The notes under the pieces are model-generated. The model did not search any database and was not told the DNA's origin. It was given only the letters and a program-made list of their open reading frames with translations. The position numbers and the translations under genes are program-made. A stretch of 64,000 nucleotides of DNA from Lentilactobacillus kisonensis DSM 19906 = JCM 15041. GTDB taxonomy: Bacteria; Bacillota; Bacilli; Lactobacillales; Lactobacillaceae. The stretch lies in NCBI RefSeq assembly GCF_001434135.1, contig NZ_AZEB01000004.1, positions 62,001 through 126,000 of the forward strand. The letters are read 5' to 3'. Position 1 is the stretch's first letter, and the number at the start of each line of letters is the position of its first letter. Positions 57,701 to 64,000 of the stretch are shown here, in pieces.

Positions 57701-60339
57701 AAGATAGTGATTTCAAGTTCAATTTAACGATCAACAATCCCAAGGAAAATTGGGAAGAGAAAAAGGCGTTTCGTGCAGTTAAGAGCGGTGATATGAAAGA
57801 ATTCGACCTTATATTCACAAGAAGCGCAGATCGCAAGACATATACCGTTTCAGAAACTCTTAAAGCTGACGAATCGCTCACAATTTTCACGCTTAAGGGC
57901 CTGAAAGTAAATGTTGAGGAAGAAAATCATCAAGGATACGATGTGAGTTACCAATATGGTGATCATAGAGACGATGGTTACGCATATGAAATTACAACCG
58001 GTGACGGTGATTGTGGTCAGGCATGTCTCCCACCTCTAATTTTTAATAATCACGTGCCCGGAACGGCTGTGGAGATTGAGAAGAAAGTTAAGGGGACTGA
58101 TGATTATAACAAGACATTCAACTTCAATGTCACAGTAAAAGATCAGAATAATGAGTTGGTTTCCGCAAATGTTCAATATAAGCTTGAACGGACTGACGGA
58201 CAAATCTCAACCGGATCAATTAAGTTTGAAAGGGGGATTATTACAGAAGTAGATGGTAAAAAGAAATCTCGTCTTCAAATTAAGAATGACGAAAAACTGA
58301 CCATTCTGGGACTCCCTGCAGGAACAAATGTGGTAGTTGCCGAAACAAATGCTTTTGGCTACAATCCCAGCTACATCTTGAACCATGGTTCTGAAAAGCC
58401 GGGTAATAAGGCCGAATCATTTGAAACGAGTGAAGATAAAACTTCTAATGTGAAATTTATCAACACTAAGAAAGATGCTAGCTTAAAGATCAGTAAGAGC
58501 TTGGAAGGAGCTGGAATCAAAGAAGGTGACAAGGCAACCGACTTTGAATTCAAGATTTCAGCCACTGCAGTGACAGGTAATGGACTATTAAATGGCGAAT
58601 TTGATGCTTGGAAGTACACCAATAAGGGAGCTGCTAAAGTAAAAGTAACCTTTAACAAAGGTGCTGCCAATATTACTTTGAAGGCTGATGAATCTATTAA
58701 TTTGATTGGTTTGTCAGATGAATACTCATACAGGGTTCAGGAATTGACGCCTGATGGCTTCGAGTATGACCCTTCATACAAAGTGAATGGCGGCTCTGAA
58801 ACAATCGGAAATAGTACTGGTGAACTCACAATTCCTCATAGTCATTCAGCGACTGTTGACTTCATTAACACTCGGGAAGGGGCTTCCCTAGAAATCTCCA
58901 AGTTGCTGGATGGTAATGGAATTCTGGAAAGTGATAGGGAAACAAAATTCAACTTCCGAATTCTCTCTGACGTAAAGGGTACGTACGATTACGTTAAGTT
59001 TGATACCATGGGTGGCAGAAGTGAAGGCGAGATTTCATTTAATGGGACTAGATCTGATCAAATCCAATTGAAGGACAACGAAAGAATTAGTATCCATGGC
59101 TTGCCACTTGAATCTACGTACGTTGTAAAAGAAGATGGCGCAACAGAATTCAAAACGCACTTCAAGGTCAATGGTACTGGATTACACGAGGGAAAACAGA
59201 CCGGAGACGTCAAGTTGGCAAAAGATGAGAAATCAACGATTCTCTTCACTAACAGCAAGCAGGCACCAGAAACTGCCAGCTTGAAGATCACCAAACGCCT
59301 CGCCGGTACCGGCCTCACCGATGCCGACAAGACCCGCAGCTTCAACTTCCGGATCTACTCTGGTGCAACCGGAACGTTTGATACGGTTAAGACAAGCCAA
59401 AACGGTAGTACAACGGAGTCGGAAATCAAATTTAATGACGGTCAATCTGATTTGATCACGTTGCGTGATACCGAATCATTGGACATCACCGGCTTGCCTG
59501 TTGACCAAATGTACCGAGTTGGCGAAGAATTCGTGACTGACTTTACCCCATCATTTAAGGTGAATGGTAGAGCAGAAACTAACAGAATGACGACCGATTC
59601 ATTCCAACTAATTGCTAACCAAAACGGCACGGTTGACTTCACCAACACCAAAAACGGCGACGTTGCAATGGGTTCCTTCTCCGTTAACAAATTTGTCAAT
59701 GCAATAGGTGACAAAACCCGGGCGTTCGAATTTAACTTGGAAGCTGTTGACGGTGCTGGTAATCCGTTAAATGGCATCTTCCAGACGGAGTCGACTACCA
59801 ATAGTAAAACTGCAGTTACGGGGAGAATTAATATTCAAGGCGGCAATGCTAAATTTACATTGACGCACGGTCAAAGCATCAAGTTCATCCTCCCAATGGG
59901 TGCGCGCTACGAAGTTTCTGAAAAGGACTACAAGGTGGACGGTTACACGACTCGTGTGACAAAACGGGACGCGGCATACACCGGCACTCACGTCTTCGGC
60001 ACGGCAACCGCCGATAGCGACAACATTAGCTACCACAATGATATCGAAGAAGATGAGGGTGAATTACCACTCCCAGCTGACGAAGATAAACCAGATTCCA
60101 GCGCAACAATTGACGAACCAGATGCATTACCAGCAAGCGATGGCACCAGTGGGACTAATGGTACTAGCGGTATCACTAGCCCACAGGGACTCCCATCAGC
60201 TGGCTACACTGGTAAGCAGGCCTTACCACAGACCGGCGAAGATGACGGCAAACTTTACACAATCATTGGCGTGATCATTCTGGTAATGGTGGCAGTTGTT
60301 GGCACGATTTACTACACGAAACGCAAACAGACCAAATAG
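51790..60339 (+). CDS. Giant LPQTG-anchored adhesin with SpaA-like and DUF5979-like repeats
   Basis: A 2849-residue wall-anchored protein. It has a signal peptide (MKLLKKGFIVQFVGVLTLVF), an N-terminal beta domain to about residue 165, a charged Glu/Lys-rich stretch (about 190-310; DEAAKEDEAAKEDEAA), and a large adhesin-type region (about 340-1380). A SpaA/prealbumin-like module follows at about 1391-1500 (FSVNVVKTADESGEPLKGVE), then nine DUF5979-like repeats of about 110-150 residues (each opens like SLKISKSLEGAG and closes like VDFINTR) to about 2700. The sortase signal LPQTG at 2812-2816 precedes a membrane anchor and KRKQTK tail. GGAGG lies before the ATG at 51790. A Cys pair (DCGQAC) and a few other Cys are unusual for this class. 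A role in adhesion or aggregation is likely. Confidence 0.9.
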   Translation: MKLLKKGFIVQFVGVLTLVFGNFYTAGAAVADVVATDEIAVKNAKLIDDKRQLVTNAKVGDKAKLAFDTTVGSLSQSGKIKFAYDRDTLKIKKDKYKFKNGSTKVVVDIDGKDSTIEWQHAIDKTDLEVVLPVKFNRPVDHQELMVTIDEKEVKLPTLTVVDKDTKKAKDTTAPNQDKADGNLQDDNLVNKVLQEAQKDEAASDQAEAAKEDEAAKEDEAAEQKETTEQPVQPEPKKDNEIDENSSQADVIEEPKQSNSEKAEALLKEKREADQKKSEEKSRQAIEERKKDNENRSQDPTQNNQKALKNSGDNREIQTPQDSLLANVDSAKKVLGGSDDAEAGDVDRDSLKRTLPVNGVFAEGHNLGELDYFFDTIQLKYGDNNEKSWTVEGDLSKDVEIPAEIRDSENITIYWAWNTQNINEKSGLSSPIKNGDYYEFNIKGFEYLYPTGKDSVTEKIEDSKGNTIGEFIISKGENNNEQRVRIMFLPGASTTERRIEYKANAKTVLSQGAEEVTFGEIARDRQTIKIEKGILDIKKKGKYETREVGENPKQTVTDYSKLHWTANFETAKDGDQYKYADSVTLQDVFGGGYNYKDAIYEFEVTPNEGDSKKISKSEDEDLYNKIVSISSGKANFTFNAENIFSDRKKIKAIQLDMVADITDYTPSEYKNEIKVTSWKSEGSPGMTSYTARAKVENDRRTLNKTAEIVKGGNVEYTVRFTVKKDDTNLILTDELTSLLFKYDSEFELYRGTGTDREQVTLSDFSDVPTINDPSGESRANFSLQFKENIKPTDDTPISYELVYQVTPVNPKTIKDTDYEGLKNKVTWNGTSEFTNIKNPTFNSKSAGDPNWTNFTTNWSIEVNKYDRNFEFPITIVESVSDSNYLDFEGYFDEILKKAQTSSGSTLKIDDYIQLFTKNEKDKYEERAVELVGVQEGIITFKWKDDGKNAFTLEKNESGKIKLKILSSPGTSETRNFKVDWLDVPIDKAKLANSPDETEIENCAEVTYNKEKVCATIDIPHLVQKNISKTGKLSENFSDPQNRKIEWTSSFNFKDYLGEDGDPEKDRIYTVKDEFGIGDDTKDSVTMYNGRDSTVKDKDLQSIDYERGDLSEHIQLSLGQLDENGTKVNEYSGKEEFQEGNHYRLELTSSSKSFELTITLTPKGKKFIDDNKYNICILKYESDVKSLSYGKEEDYDHLKKWTFNNTISVAGLPHSEKLTAHAQTTYTDAGYLLDKGGQSEEVIDEGREITAIKWNLLINGEGKDLNGEVKIVDKITGGNQNHLNIKNLDYHVKVYKAIRSINSETNKVTYEADKKNPIASNNYSFTLSKSLDRLEINFAKDFRITEPLVVQYYTEIQTTTGKDFTNDVALSLGDRKFTAGETLQSGLDTWGNINHFSVNVVKTADESGEPLKGVEFKLQQLKGNQWTDVMTPNDDGETPSIPYKVVTNDQGMATFMDLEALPTYRIIETEGPADRFTQFESKPFTMKNVEDGKAVYVLQAVNPYPGNLIIKKTVESNGIDVSNETFKFDVKAVDDVEAPMTNFNASFDYSVYDKDGHPVKDNDNQPITGTVVFIEGVASGLPAIKDGQQIKITGLPQNQLFTITELGANKFITSNQLTNISSGSTQEKDGKATGQFTLRKGENAASTIAEFINRIEPGDFSFSKKIKGPNATNDGDKQFDFYLEAVDANGDRDQSFSGEINGLKRLESSEEKDVIFNFDKGIATTLKNGDKIQLRNNESYNDIKLPANMRFKVYERQDDTYKHTSYAIDGEIKDEAASESDGKVDYHVVGPMYTNGKHLKFTNEQKENSFEFEKIVSGKESTDKFKFEVKGGNETTIDAIAGKAYAASLVNARTGNVINDYEIQFNAKGEATEWYTDKNDPATKTDIALMHEQKVVITGLPIETTQFEVTELVAETDWNIQHQIDGDVERDGNVATLNLNRGNGRNSIMFRNLEPEMVSFKVKKTVSGVVPPKDSDFKFNLTINNPKENWEEKKAFRAVKSGDMKEFDLIFTRSADRKTYTVSETLKADESLTIFTLKGLKVNVEEENHQGYDVSYQYGDHRDDGYAYEITTGDGDCGQACLPPLIFNNHVPGTAVEIEKKVKGTDDYNKTFNFNVTVKDQNNELVSANVQYKLERTDGQISTGSIKFERGIITEVDGKKKSRLQIKNDEKLTILGLPAGTNVVVAETNAFGYNPSYILNHGSEKPGNKAESFETSEDKTSNVKFINTKKDASLKISKSLEGAGIKEGDKATDFEFKISATAVTGNGLLNGEFDAWKYTNKGAAKVKVTFNKGAANITLKADESINLIGLSDEYSYRVQELTPDGFEYDPSYKVNGGSETIGNSTGELTIPHSHSATVDFINTREGASLEISKLLDGNGILESDRETKFNFRILSDVKGTYDYVKFDTMGGRSEGEISFNGTRSDQIQLKDNERISIHGLPLESTYVVKEDGATEFKTHFKVNGTGLHEGKQTGDVKLAKDEKSTILFTNSKQAPETASLKITKRLAGTGLTDADKTRSFNFRIYSGATGTFDTVKTSQNGSTTESEIKFNDGQSDLITLRDTESLDITGLPVDQMYRVGEEFVTDFTPSFKVNGRAETNRMTTDSFQLIANQNGTVDFTNTKNGDVAMGSFSVNKFVNAIGDKTRAFEFNLEAVDGAGNPLNGIFQTESTTNSKTAVTGRINIQGGNAKFTLTHGQSIKFILPMGARYEVSEKDYKVDGYTTRVTKRDAAYTGTHVFGTATADSDNISYHNDIEEDEGELPLPADEDKPDSSATIDEPDALPASDGTSGTNGTSGITSPQGLPSAGYTGKQALPQTGEDDGKLYTIIGVIILVMVAVVGTIYYTKRKQTK

Positions 60340-60374
60340 AAAGGAATTTAAAGTAACAATTATCATCGGATTAG

Positions 60375-60410
60375 CAAAAAATGCCATTCACTAGTTGAAT
60401 GGCATTTTTT
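60375..60410 (+). terminator. Intrinsic terminator of the adhesin gene
   Basis: AAAAAATGCCATTC / GAATGGCATTTTTT with a 7-nt loop. Confidence 0.93.
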
Positions 60411-60594
60411 ACGGCTAAATTCTGATGACTGGGGAAGCTGTTTAACCAGTGTATTACTCTTTTTGAATGATATCGCTAAGTTTAATTAACAAATATGAAA
60501 GTTCATACTTCCTTTCTAAAATAGCCAAACTTTATTGATAAACTTATTGTAAGGATAATATATACGTAATCTTACGACGGCGGAGGAAGAAATC

Positions 60595-60906
60595 ATGAAA
60601 TTACTCAAGAAGGGGTGCATCGTGCAGTTCGTTGGGGTGCTAGCTTTGTTATTCGGTAACTTCTATACGGTTGGGGCCGCCGTGGCCGATGTCGTGGCGA
60701 CTGATGAAATTGCGACTAAAAACGCTAAATTGATCGATGATAAGCGCCAGTTAGTAACAACTGCCAAGGTGGGTGACGAGTCGAAACTAACCTTTGACGT
60801 GACCGTGGGTTCTTTGTCGTCGGCTGGTAAGGTGAAATTTGAGTATGACCGGGACATGTTAACAATCAAAAAGCGGCTTTTTGAGATCAGCTTGTACAAA
60901 AGTTGA
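60595..60906 (+). pseudogene. Truncated duplicate of the adhesin 5' end
   Basis: A 103-codon frame that repeats the first ~92 residues of the 2849-residue adhesin with few changes (MKLLKKGCIVQFVGVLALLF ... YDRDMLTIKK) and then turns into unrelated RLFEISLYKS and a stop. About 110 bp of upstream sequence, including the ribosome site GGAGG, is duplicated too. The loss of similarity near 60873 coincides with the 3' end of the convergent secreted-protein gene. It may still yield a short secreted peptide but is most likely a remnant of a second adhesin gene. Confidence 0.85.
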
Positions 60907-61611
60907 AAACTTAATTTGGTCAAGTGCTAGTTGACGACTCTGCTGCGCGGTAGGGGCCACTGAGTTTTTGATATATGTCATTTGATTGAGTTTGTCGCCC
61001 CATTCTTTACGCGTTACCGAATCGAATCCATGGCCGAGCTGTCCGGCAGCTGCATCATCCAATTTGGTATTTCTTGTTGTCCCTTCGAATTGTTTCATCA
61101 CTGGGGTGTCTTGGTAGCTGGTAACCGCTGAATCGTAGTAGTCATCGTCATCTTCATCGATTTCACTGAGATCAATTAATTCGTCTTTGGTAGCAAAGGG
61201 GATGCCGCCGGGATTTCCCTTGGTAACGTTAGCAGTATTGTTTCCAGTTGTTGTACTTGTACCGCTCTTTGACAGGTACCCCTGCCAAACGTATCCTTTC
61301 ACGTTGCCCGTGCTGTTTTTAACGTAGTAGAATAATCCCGTTTTCTGGCCGTTAGTCATTTTAAATGCCTTAGTCGCGTACCAGGTTGTATGGGGATAAT
61401 TAGTCAGATGGTGAAGTTTTCTGGTTAAATGAGCATTCCATAAGTAAGCTTTTTGGCTAGTGTTATTCCAGTTGTAGGCCACATTGTTAACGGCTTTTGA
61501 TTGAATAACGTGATAAACGCCTTGGGCATGAGCCGGGGCCGATGTTGGTAAGCTGATCGCACAGCCAGCTAGGCCGAGTGTTGCTGCGAGTATGTAAAGT
61601 GATTTATTCAT
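60859..61611 (-). CDS. Secreted SLAP-like protein, possibly 3' truncated
   Basis: A 250-residue exported protein with a signal peptide (MNKSLYILAATLGLAGCAIS, cleavage near AHA-Q). The first half has surface-layer-associated-like repeats (VAYNWNNTSQKAYLWNAHLT, ATKAFKMTNGQKTGLFYYVKNSTGNVKGYVWQGYL). The second half is acidic (DLSEIDEDDDDYYDS) and ends DLKKPLFDC. The last codons lie inside the adhesin remnant on the other strand (overlap 60859-60906), so the original C-terminus was probably lost in the rearrangement. Single gene, minus strand. The 318-bp gap 61612-61930 upstream holds no gene I can support. Confidence 0.75.
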   Translation of the reverse strand: MNKSLYILAATLGLAGCAISLPTSAPAHAQGVYHVIQSKAVNNVAYNWNNTSQKAYLWNAHLTRKLHHLTNYPHTTWYATKAFKMTNGQKTGLFYYVKNSTGNVKGYVWQGYLSKSGTSTTTGNNTANVTKGNPGGIPFATKDELIDLSEIDEDDDDYYDSAVTSYQDTPVMKQFEGTTRNTKLDDAAAGQLGHGFDSVTRKEWGDKLNQMTYIKNSVAPTAQQSRQLALDQIKFSTFVQADLKKPLFDC

Positions 61612-61873
61612 AAAGCACCTCCATGTGTTGATTTTAGTATAGCACCTTGATTACAAATGTAACATGGGTCAAACAATTGATAGCGTTCTCTTAAAAGGTA
61701 TTAAATGCTGACGTAGTGGAGGGTAGATAAGTTTGTAAACAGTTGGTAAAAACTGGGTACTGCTAGATTTTCTAGTTATGAGTCCTTAGTAACAAGGACG
61801 GTTTCTCAAAATTAGTTGGCGTTGTAATTAGCTGTAGTTAGGAAGACTTTAGCCACCGGATGATGTTAAATGC

Positions 61874-61904
61874 AAAAAAAGAACCAACCATTTCTGGTTG
61901 ATCC
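61874..61904 (-). terminator. Terminator of cspA
   Basis: On the minus strand GATCAACCA-GAAA-TGGTTGGTTC followed by TTTTTTT. Confidence 0.88.
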
Positions 61905-61930
61905 TCTTAAAGTTTTATTAAAGCCTATAA

Positions 61931-62134
61931 TTAGTCTTCAACTGGTGTAACGTTAGCAGCTTGTGGTCCACGGTCGCTGTCTTCAACGTCAAGGGTAACT
62001 TTTTGGCCTTCGTCTAATGACTTGAAGCCGTCTTTGTTGATAGCTGAGAAGTGAACAAATACGTCACCATCGTCAGTAGTAATGAAGCCATAACCTTTAT
62101 CAGCGTTGAACCATTTAACAGTACCTTGTTTCAT
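61931..62134 (-). CDS. cspA: Cold-shock protein (CspA family)
   Basis: A 67-residue OB-fold RNA chaperone that keeps mRNA single-stranded, especially in the cold. Both RNA-binding motifs are present: [14 protein letters not shown] (RNP1) and DVFVHFSAI (RNP2), with the GPQAANVTP end. The ATG at 62134 is preferred: GGAGG lies 8-12 nt upstream and the protein then has the canonical start [10 protein letters not shown]; a longer frame adds 24 residues without a ribosome site. The leader upstream is long and AT-rich, as in cold-shock mRNAs whose structure controls translation; the palindrome GCGCTTTGAGCGC lies just upstream of the ribosome site. Confidence 0.95.
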   Translation of the reverse strand: MKQGTVKWFNADKGYGFITTDDGDVFVHFSAINKDGFKSLDEGQKVTLDVEDSDRGPQAANVTPVED

Positions 62135-62406
62135 AATATATGAAACCTCCTTGCGCTTTGAGCGCATACTTAAATTTTTAATGCATCTAGTTGAACGTGA
62201 TTCCAAGGAAGTTATTTCATAAAACTATAAAACAAGTACCTTTGAAACTCGGAAACCTAAAACACATTAACAATACTATACCTTATCATTCTAACTATGT
62301 CAACGACGACTAATCGTTTATAGCAAGAAGCGACTTGCTAATCGCTTTGGTAGCAACCAGCAAGACACTTTATCAATTATTTAGATGAACTTGATTGAGT
62401 AGGCGA

Positions 62407-64000
62407 TTAAGCGGCTACTTGGCTATTGGCCGGTTCAACGATGATGGCGTCATTCTTAAGATCAACGTTGAAGTTCTTAACGTCAGGATTCTTTAGATAA
62501 CTGTTAGTCAGCTTATCGGTAATTTCCTTGGTAATAACCCGGTGCATTGGCCGAGCACCAAGTTCCTTGCTGTAGCCCAAATCAACCAACTTGTTTTTCG
62601 CAGCTTCAGTAACCGTGAAGTGAATGCCACGTGATTTATCGACTAAGGTGTTTAAATCACCTAGCATCAAGTCAAGAATTTGGAGCAGGTCAGGCTTGGT
62701 TAATGAATTGAACTGGATAATATCATCAATTCGGTTCAAGAACTCTAGCTTAAAGTAGGGTTTCAGTCGATCAATGACGCTTTGCTTATTATCAGCTTCA
62801 CTTTGACCAGCATTACTGGTCATAATGATGACGGTGTTACTAAAATCGACGGTGCGGCCTTGCGCATCAGATAAACGGCCATCGTCCAGGATTTGTAGCA
62901 ACAGGTTTAAAACGTCTGGGTGGGCTTTTTCGATTTCATCCATCAAAATCAAGCTGTATGGATGACGGCGAACTTGTTCAGTTAGTCGGCCACCTTCCTC
63001 ATAACCCACGTAACCAGGGGCTGAACCGATCAACTTGCTGGCACTAATTTTATCCATGTACTCCGACATATCGTATCTAAACATTGCCTTGGTCGTGCCG
63101 AATAATTCTTTAGCAAGGGCTTTAGCAGTTTGTGTCTTACCAACGCCGGTAGGACCGACAAACAGGAAGCTGCCAATTGGGCGGTTGCCTTCCGTAAAGC
63201 CAACTCGTGAACGACGGATAGCAGCTGAAATGGCATCCAATGCCTTATTTTGGCCAATAACTTCTTTCTTTAAATCCTTATCAAGATTATTGAGTTGGTT
63301 GACTTCATTCTTATTAACGTCGGTAACTGGGACGCCCGTGATCCGTTCAACGACTGACTGAATGACTTCAGGAGTTACTTTAGGCGTTTCAACTTTTGTG
63401 CCGTTATCGATATTCTTGATTTGATCATTGACCTTATCAAGCTTGTCACGCAGCTGAGCGGCCTTTTCGAAATCATCCTTGGAAGAGGCAGCCTGCTTGT
63501 CTTTTTCAAGCTGTTGAGCTTCCTGTTGCAAGGTGGATTTATCTTTCGTCAATGATGAACCCATGGCAACTTTGGCACCAGCTTGGTCGATCAAGTCAAT
63601 CGCCTTATCAGGGTTCATTCGATCCTGAATGTAACGGTTACTCAAGGAAACGGCAGCCTTTAGGGCATCAGCCGTATAGGTAACGTGATGGAACTTCTCG
63701 TATTTTGGTGCTAAGCCCTTAATGATGGTTAGCGTGTCCTTTTCACTTGGTTCGTTAACCATAATTGGTTGGAACCGACGAGCTAAGGCTTGATCTTTTT
63801 CAATGTCACGATATTCATTACTGGTGGTGGCACCAATTAATTGGAAGTCACCCCGAGCCAATTTAGGCTTCAAAATGTTACCAGCATCCATCTTGTCGCC
63901 TTCACCAGTTGAGCCAGCCCCCATAATCTGGTGAATTTCGTCGATAAACAAGATGACGTTTTTGTCTTTGGAGACGCTGTCGATTAACTGCTTCATCCGT
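62407..64000 (-). CDS. clpL: Clp ATPase ClpL (5' partial)
   Basis: The C-terminal ~531 residues of a Hsp100 ATPase; the gene runs past the window's right edge. The first AAA module has Walker B VILFIDEIHQIMGAGSTG and GATTSNEYR. A short UVR-like coil (SSKDDFEKAAQLRDKLDKV) separates it from the second module with FVGPTGVGKTQTAK, DMSEYMDK and ILMDEIEKAH. The arrangement and MDAGNILKPKLARGD wording fit ClpL, the heat- and acid-stress chaperone of lactobacilli, rather than ClpC or ClpE. No ClpP-binding loop (LGF-type) was recognised, in keeping with a stand-alone disaggregase. Heat-shock operators would lie outside the window. Confidence 0.9.
   Translation of the reverse strand, partial: RMKQLIDSVSKDKNVILFIDEIHQIMGAGSTGEGDKMDAGNILKPKLARGDFQLIGATTSNEYRDIEKDQALARRFQPIMVNEPSEKDTLTIIKGLAPKYEKFHHVTYTADALKAAVSLSNRYIQDRMNPDKAIDLIDQAGAKVAMGSSLTKDKSTLQQEAQQLEKDKQAASSKDDFEKAAQLRDKLDKVNDQIKNIDNGTKVETPKVTPEVIQSVVERITGVPVTDVNKNEVNQLNNLDKDLKKEVIGQNKALDAISAAIRRSRVGFTEGNRPIGSFLFVGPTGVGKTQTAKALAKELFGTTKAMFRYDMSEYMDKISASKLIGSAPGYVGYEEGGRLTEQVRRHPYSLILMDEIEKAHPDVLNLLLQILDDGRLSDAQGRTVDFSNTVIIMTSNAGQSEADNKQSVIDRLKPYFKLEFLNRIDDIIQFNSLTKPDLLQILDLMLGDLNTLVDKSRGIHFTVTEAAKNKLVDLGYSKELGARPMHRVITKEITDKLTNSYLKNPDVKNFNVDLKNDAIIVEPANSQVAA

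Noticed and set aside
52129-59801. Numerous minus-strand frames inside the adhesin gene
   Set aside because: They are shadows of a strongly coding plus-strand frame and have no ribosome sites or family features.
62301-62400. Possible terminator hairpin after clpL
   Set aside because: Several partial complementarities (AGCAAG/CTTGCT, AAGCGA/TCGCTT) compete and none is followed by a T run.

Overview
The window reads as a chromosomal segment of a low-GC Gram-positive lactic acid bacterium of the Lactobacillaceae. The best guess is a heterofermentative Lentilactobacillus-like species. The support is indirect: DUF5776-type cell-surface modules, an AraR/AraE/AraA arabinose locus, acetate kinase, ClpL, an S53 protease, many TTG/GTG starts with AGGAGG-type ribosome sites, and strong intrinsic terminators. 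No rRNA, tRNA, CRISPR array, transposase or prophage was recognised.

Layout. 1-4.2 kb: end of a LacI-type regulator, ackA, a higBA toxin-antitoxin pair, a padR remnant and uppP. 4.3-8.5 kb: a large secreted MucBP/DUF5776 surface protein. 9-12.7 kb: a YvfRSTU-like ABC transporter and two-component operon. 12.8-22.2 kb: an NlpC/P60 hydrolase, then a pentose locus (galM-like epimerase, araR, araE-like symporter, araA) with matching AraR-box and cre sites, then two sugar O-acetyltransferases around an aldo/keto reductase. 22.4-28.6 kb: a ZIP transporter, a histidine phosphatase, an ABC-F ATPase and a second DUF5776 surface protein. 28.8-37.9 kb: a hypothetical gene, a MqsR/Panacea toxin-antitoxin locus, gap, a drug exporter with a Fic protein, a DegV protein, a Val/Ile-rich leader peptide with an attenuator-like structure, and a frameshifted MHS transporter. 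38.7-47.3 kb: a DUF4143 ATPase with palindromic operators, a two-gene ART-like cassette, two secreted paralogues, a phosphoglucomutase, a GalR-type regulator and a second DegV protein. 47.4-64 kb: an S53 protease, a divergent gcvH-like/lplA pair, a 2849-residue LPQTG adhesin with a truncated duplicate behind it, a secreted protein cut at its 3' end, cspA, and clpL running off the window.

The most unusual signal is a family of about 120-bp intergenic hairpin elements. There are fifteen near-complete copies plus short and decayed ones. Each begins GTGAGCG and ends CTGTCCTA. The stems vary in sequence between copies but both arms change together, so pairing is kept. Copies abut stop codons (araA, the MHS transporter) or ribosome sites (gap, pgm, the GalR-type regulator, the Panacea antitoxin) with the GTGAGC end facing the gene. 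The pgm promoter places a whole copy in the mRNA leader. No mobilising enzyme is present here, so they could be non-autonomous mobile elements, RNA regulators or both. Other items of interest are the orphan Val/Ile leader attenuator, the MqsR/MqsA-Panacea hybrid module flanked by a duplicated gene end, and the overlapping ART-like gene pair.
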